Source of the DNA: Vitis vinifera
Taxonomy: Eukaryota; Streptophyta; Magnoliopsida; Vitales; Vitaceae
Reading direction: 5' to 3'
DNA: 64,000 nucleotides
Assembly: GCF_030704535.1 (NCBI RefSeq)
Contig: NC_081821.1
Coordinates: forward strand, 8,509,001 to 8,573,000
The notes below the pieces were generated by a model that was not told where the DNA came from, ran no database searches, and saw only the letters and a list, made by a program, of their open reading frames with translations. Positions 58,437 to 64,000 of this stretch are shown one piece after another. Each line of letters opens with the position of its first letter. The first letter of the stretch is position 1. The position numbers and the translations under genes were made by a program.

Positions 58437-61400
58437 ATGGCGATGGCTGCCTTTAGACGAGAAGGGAGGCGTTTCGCCCCTCTAATCACCCCCCGTCCTA
58501 TCGCCGCCGTCCGATCCTCTCCCATTCCTGAGTATGGTCTCCTCCATTTCACTGTTTTCGATTTCGCTTTTCTCTCATGTTTCGATTGAACGCTGATAGG
58601 GGTTCTGTTATTCTATTGCTTTATTTTAAGCTCTGTTTCGTTGCGCAGAAAATGCAACTAAAAGAAAATAAGTTGAAATCATGAACCCTTAGGGACGTTG
58701 AGATAGAGGAAAAAGAAGGCGTTTTTTTTCTTTTTCCCCCAAAACGATTCCCATTTCTGGAAACGAAGGCGGGAAACTTGATTGGCAAATTTTCATTTAT
58801 GGGTCACTTTATTTGTTTAACACAAAATGCATCTTTTTTATGGACGATCTTCTGTTTTTTTTTTTTTTCAAGCATTTCTTACCCAATATGTTTTATGAAA
58901 CTGAGCCTGTACAGCCTTTTGGATTTGCTGATACGAGATTTTCAAACTATCATTAATTTCTATTGGAAACCCAAAAAGCGTGCAAACATATAATTCAGAT
59001 TTTATTCTCTGTTCTCTACTCAGGTTTCTTAGCAACCAAAAGAATCACCGTCGGGATTTCTAAAATAAAGTACATATTTGTTTTATTTCTCATTATACAT
59101 TGATGATTTTGCGTTTTGCATGATGTGGGTCTTAGCGATTTTGGTGGCTTTTGATATTTCTATATTTGGTGTTGCATTTTAGGGGCCTCATTTGGTTTAG
59201 ATCGTTCTTTCATGACCTGTGAGGGATTTACATTTAGATTATGAGTCAACTAAGCTGAATAACACTCAAAAGGGTAGAGTTTAAAAATGTCTATACAATA
59301 AGCTCAAAAAGAAACATAGAAATATAGCAAATCCCACAACAACTCTGGCTTCTCCAAGTGTCCTCGAATCCATATGACATGTACTACAGCTGGCATGCAT
59401 ATGACATGTATCTGAAAGTATCTGGCTGTACTCAACGAGTATCAGTATGACCTTGTAACCTTACTGTATGAGTGAGTATCAGCATCTGACCCTCGATCCT
59501 CTCAAGTCAAGAGGATGAAGCACGGCTAATATCTGTTACTTATGCAAGAAAAACAAGGGATTAGTGCATCATTCGGTGGTTCATTGTGGAGTTTTCTGGG
59601 AACCATGAGCTGCTGTTTTTATTTATTTATTTATTGTTTTTTGGTTCCATTCATCCTGGGTTCTTCCCGGTACTATGGAAGAGGTGCTCCTTAGTAGGCA
59701 AGGTAGTCCTATCAAAAAAGCAACATATGGGTGAGGATGACTATCCTTTGTTTGGCATGGCGTAAGTAGAAGAAAAGCAATCTGAGGGCTTTCAAGGTTT
59801 TAGACGATTCAATCCTGAGCTTAAAGAAGTTACGCTGCTCTTTCTACAGTCTTGGACAGTGGGAGAATCTTTTGCTAATGGCTATACTCTTGTGATTTTC
59901 ATCAGTATCTTGGGCTGTTCAAGTGATTAAGGAGCTCTTGTTTTTTGTTATTCTCCTTTCCTGTTTGGGTTTCTATTTCAGTGCAGTCCCAGTATGCTAC
60001 CTTTGGACACGGGCTGTGGCTCCCTAAGGGTCCTTCTAATCTTCTTGTTCTTTTTCTTTTATTTTTATTTATTTTTAAATCTATAAAGCACCCATGTCAC
60101 ATAGGAAAAATAGGCGAATTAGTGAGAGTGAGGAAGTTTCTGGGTGGTGGGTTGATTTTCATGTTGCAGTGTGGTTGATCCTGCAATTAAGGGGCTTGGA
60201 AGTTTAGATTTTATACGAGAATAAGTCTCATCCCAGTCTTTTTTTTTTTTTTTAAAGTAATTCTCATTTTCTAATAGTGTACTCTGCATCCTTTTGTGAT
60301 TCTGAATGCATAAAATTTCTTGCATGTCAATAAAAAAATTTGGAAAAACTTTTGGTTTAGGTAACTGGTTTAATAGGCAATCATAAAGCCTAATATTGGA
60401 AATCCATATTACAGTATTTTCATCACCATCAATATTGTTTTGATGAATGAATTTATTTAATGAAGCACAATACCCAATGATCAAAATGGTATATTCCTCC
60501 CTCTCATATATTGATTCTAATGTGGGGATGCTCCATGCTTGGTCATCGTTAAAATAAAATCATTGATGGTTCATAGGGACTTGGGGGTGTACCTTATGTG
60601 ACTGATGCTTTATTTATTTATCACTGTAGAACCACAATGTAAATCTCAATATGATAAATTTATTTAAGATTGCATAGCAAGAGATTTTCTTATGAAACAA
60701 TAATCCAATTCAGTGCTACTTTTATGTGCTAGAGTCATAGGTAATAAAAAGGTTTGGAGAACTGCTCCTTTGTGCATTTCTTGGATAATATGGAAGGAAA
60801 GTAATTGAAAATCATTTGAAAGTGAGGAGCAGCCTGATCAAATGCTGAAAAACACTTTCCTTAGTAATCTTTTGTTGTGGGTTAAGTTGTACATAAAAGA
60901 AGGCTTAATGTCACTAATTGATTTTATAGTTTGCTTAGGTTCTCTTGGAGTGAGGGAATTGTTTTTTGTGTTCTTTCTTTTTGGTTGTGCCTTTTGTTGC
61001 TCGTTGTATACATTTTGTGTACTTTGATGCGTTGTTTCTTTGGCACCTGTTTATAAAACCATTTCATTTGTCTAATCAAAAGAAAAAAAGTTCAGTTTCC
61101 TTTGGATGCTTATTTGCAAGTTTTTCCCATTTACACTTTGAGCAACTAAAAAATTAGCTTGGTGGTCAGGGAGCAGGCCCCTCTTGGAGTTCGCTCTATT
61201 TCAACTCAAATAGGTGAGAAACTTTCCTATCCTTTTTCTTTCATGATATCAAACTTAAGTTACCGACTTCTGATATATTTATTATTTCTCGTAAGTGTTG
61301 ATGGTTTTTGGTACTGTATTGTTTTTGCAGTCAGAAACCGGATGAAGAGTGTCAAGAACATCCAGAAAATTACAAAGGCAATGAAAATGGTTGCAGCTTC

Positions 61401-64000
61401 AAAGCTACGAGCAATTCAAACTAGAGCTGAAAATTCCCGTGGCCTATGGCAGCCATTTACCGTACTGCTTGGCGATTCTCCTAGTATGTGCTATTCATTT
61501 GAGCTGGCTTTATTCATCTTCTTGTCAAGTGTGCTCTGGTTGTCAGTTCTGTGCTTCATTGTTAAAATGTTACTGGGTTGTCAACATGTTAATGGTCAAT
61601 CTTATCAATCTTGTTCATCATCCTTGCATGCATCTAAAGTCCACTATACTGGAGTTCATATTTTTAACTGTGTCATATCATTCTAGTGCGCTACTCTAAA
61701 TTTCTAAGGAGTGGTAAGTGAGCATAAACAAGATCAGAGAATGTGTGAAAGACTAGAGATCTAATTGGTCGTCAGTGGAGAATGAGTGAGGACCGATTTT
61801 TTTGCCTTCCTTGTTTTTATTTTTAAGGTTTGGATGACTGATTGATCCTTTTTGTCCACAATTTTGGGAGCATGGGAATGGCTTTAAGAAACAAATGTTA
61901 CAAAATTTACCACAGACTTGTGGACGATATGTTTTAAGTCCAAGAGTATATGGGATATTTATCACGATTCTAGAGGTTGTAGATGGGACAACTACATAAT
62001 CTTGAGGAATTGAGTGATTTAATTTTTTTATGCAGGAAGGATAGCTGATTCCTGGCTTAGAATTAAATTTTGTGGTTGTAGTATCCAAATCTATGGGGAG
62101 TGTAAGGAATTCTGTTGCATTGTAGTTTTGCTCCACCCCAAGAAAATGGTTTCCTCTCGAGTCAAGGGGATTTTTTTATCTAAAAATGACAAGTTGATGA
62201 TGCTTGATCAAAGTTCCTTTTTATTTATTATGTTTGAAAGTAGATGTTGAAATGGATCCTTGCCTTAAAATTAGTTTTTACATTTAAGAATCAAGTAATC
62301 TTTTTCCCCCCTTTTGAAGGATAGCTTATAAGATTGATAGCCTAGCTCTGGAGGATTACTTTGGTCATTCCATGCCCATTTGGTGCCTATGTTGTTCTTT
62401 TTATCCTTGCTGTTTATTTTTCCTTCCTTTCTTTTGGGAAATCGCTTTGTATCCTCTTTTTCTCTTTAATAAATTTTCATTTCCCATAAGAAAAATTTTC
62501 AAACTTGGAAGCAGACATTTTAAATTTTGCCACCCTCTAAGCTTCTGGTGTGAGGATACTTCAGGTTTTTCTTCGGTCCTTTGCAAAATGAATGATGCTG
62601 TTATAATGCAATGGATTAGGGTTCAAAAAAGTTTGACAGTAAACATCACTTATTATATTTGGATATGTATGCACAAAATTAACTGACATTTGTGCATGTG
62701 TGCATATACAGCTCAAGTCTTTTGAAACTTTCCATTTTCATAATATTACATGCTATCACTATTTGGAATTGTAGTGGCTAGACAGTGCTTGCTCTGTGAT
62801 AAGTGACCCCATATTATGTGCTCTTTATTTTAATTCTTTGTGGGTGTTTAGATCTTTTTCCTTTCTATCCATTCATTTATTTAATATTTGCTGTCATTTT
62901 GTTTTCTTGTTTTTCTGCATTGCTAGGTGTTGATGTAAAGAAGAATGTTATTGTTACTATTTCTTCAGACAAAGGTCTATGTGGTGGAATTAATTCTACA
63001 TCAGTCAAGATTAGCAAGGCTCTTCATAAGTTTACTTCTGGTATTTCTTGTGGGAAACTGTATTTTTGGTGATTGTTTATCTCTATCGCTGGAGGTTGAA
63101 CACTTTTTACTAGGAATCTTCTGTTCATATCAGGGCCTGAGAAGGGAACAAAGTATGTTGTTTTGGGAGAAAAGGCAAAGGCTCAGCTGATGCGTGATTC
63201 AAAGAAGGACATTGAGCTATGCATAACTGAATTGCAGAAAAATCCTCTGAATTATACACAGGTCAATTTCTAGTGCTTCTTTTCTCTATTTGACATATAT
63301 AAAAAGAGAAGAAAGCTACCTTATTAAAAAAAGGAAAAAAAAGAGAAGAAAGCTACCTTTCCCCTTTTTTTTTCTTTTCTAATGAACATGGCTTTTCTTG
63401 TCCAGATTACCAACAGAAAGGGGAACTTCTTTTCTGATTCATATTGAATGTCTAGAAATATAAATACATAAATCTATTCTTGTTAACTGGAATTGTTTGA
63501 ATTTAAAGTTCGTATGTTATAAGGCCCTTTAAACTTCATTTCACATTTAATCTATTGCATTAGTTGTTAGTAGGGTTCCATGCAAAGCATAGGCACCACT
63601 TCTATGGTTTGTCTTAAGACTTTTAGGAGTGAAACTTTTTGATAAGTAAGCAAAGAGAATAAATTGAAGATTTTAAAAACTATACACCAAGGTACATAGG
63701 TCATGTACAAAGGATAACAGAAGGCATAGCCTAGAAGAAAAACACAACAAGACTACTCCCTCTCTCATCCAAATCTCATCCAATCTACAAAATCGATTAA
63801 GGGCATTGATCCTTCCACTATGTACATTCTAACCTATAATGACAAGCTTCTAATGAAAGAGCTTTTGTACATTTGAACCAGCTGCTCTGTTTTCAAACGT
63901 TCTTTGGTGCTTCCAAATTGTCCCAAAAAATGCACAAAGGGGCGACTTTGCATACTTGTGTTTTCCTCTGACAAAGGAGCGCCATGCCAACTTAGGAGAG
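58437..64000 (+). CDS. ATP3: Mitochondrial F1-ATP synthase gamma subunit, 5' part
   Basis: Exons 58437-58531, 61170-61213, 61331-61483, 62927-63040 and 63134-63261, all GT-AG with phase kept. These encode the first 178 codons of a protein usually near 325; the rest lies beyond the window. The gamma subunit is the central rotor shaft of mitochondrial F1-ATPase. The N-terminus MAMAAFRREGRRFAP is Arg/Ala-rich and lacks acids apart from one Glu, a matrix targeting presequence. The mature part has the hallmark NRMKSVKNIQKITKAMKMVA, then SSDKGLCGGINS, both typical of gamma subunits. The absence of a plastid-type regulatory cysteine insert cannot be judged from this half. Intron 1 is 2.6 kb and holds LINE debris. 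A telo-box precedes the start by 20 bp. Confidence 0.93.
60735..61085 (+). mobile_element. LINE-1 3' fragment in intron 1 of the ATP synthase gene
   Basis: A plus-strand frame reads APLCISWIIWKESN and, after one stop, KSFESEEQPDQMLKN, the end region of LINE-1 pol. It is followed by a 3' UTR-like stretch and a tail ending taatcaaaagaaaaaaag. Decayed; the left boundary is approximate. A further stretch at about 59560-60170, with frames such as LKKLRCSFYSLGQW, may be an older related piece but is not firmly assigned. Confidence 0.6.
63631..64000 (-). mobile_element. LINE-1 3' end in an ATP synthase intron, antisense, cut by window end
   Basis: At its left end tttttgataagtaagcaaag is the reverse complement of the LINE tail tgcttacttatcaaaaa seen at 56185. 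Read on the minus strand, pieces such as PLCIF and, upstream, the FxxR-rich end of pol appear in broken frames. It continues past the window end. Confidence 0.6.

Noticed and set aside
1..64000. CRISPR arrays, bacterial operons, rRNA or clear tRNA genes
   Set aside because: None seen. The tandem repeats have no spacer structure, and the B-box-like word near 22960 lacks a cloverleaf.

Overview
The window looks like a nuclear segment of a dicot plant, most likely grapevine (Vitis). The genes have long AT-rich GT-AG introns, the protein families are plant-specific, and the transposon mix (Tat-type Gypsy, copia and CACTA remnants, LINE-1 tails, MITEs) fits. The species call is an inference, since no database was searched.

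Layout. 1-3572 (+) is the 3' part of a gene for an X8-domain, GPI-anchored protein of the plasmodesmata callose-binding type. 3573-9110 is gene-free and holds a CACTA-like end and a copia-type primer-binding-site remnant. 9111-19625 is one complete Tat/Gret1-like Gypsy LTR retrotransposon on the minus strand. Its 805-bp LTRs are identical by eye, it has a 5-bp target duplication, and gag-protease is joined to pol through a single UAG in a tobamovirus-type readthrough context. On the opposite strand, between pol and the 3' LTR, lies a spliced gene with its own TATA box and polyadenylation signal. 19626-23750 is AT-rich and gene-free. 23987-35752 (+) is a nine-exon PHD-finger gene with an AIPP2-like domain; one intron holds a small LTR element and a 344-bp tandem triplication. 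37146-47908 (+) is a complete 14-exon HDA5-type histone deacetylase. 47909-50279 holds MITE-like elements. 50280-57304 (-) is a complete nine-exon mitochondrial carrier gene. 58437-64000 (+) is the 5' part of the mitochondrial ATP synthase gamma-subunit gene, cut by the window end.

Splice joins were derived by reading donor and acceptor sites and checking that reading phase is kept across every junction. The PHD gene (652 aa), HDA5 (650 aa), the carrier (351 aa), the antisense retrotransposon gene (741 aa) and the ATP synthase fragment (178 codons) all close without a frame break.

The host genes are unrelated housekeeping or chromatin genes and form no cluster. The two mitochondrial genes at the right end are divergently arranged and both carry a telo-box just upstream of the start codon. 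The most unusual content is the young Gypsy element: intact sense coding, a UAG recoding site, a G-box cluster at the start of U3 and a self-contained antisense gene. Introns of the host genes carry several LINE-1 3' fragments and MITEs, one LINE with an 18-bp target duplication.
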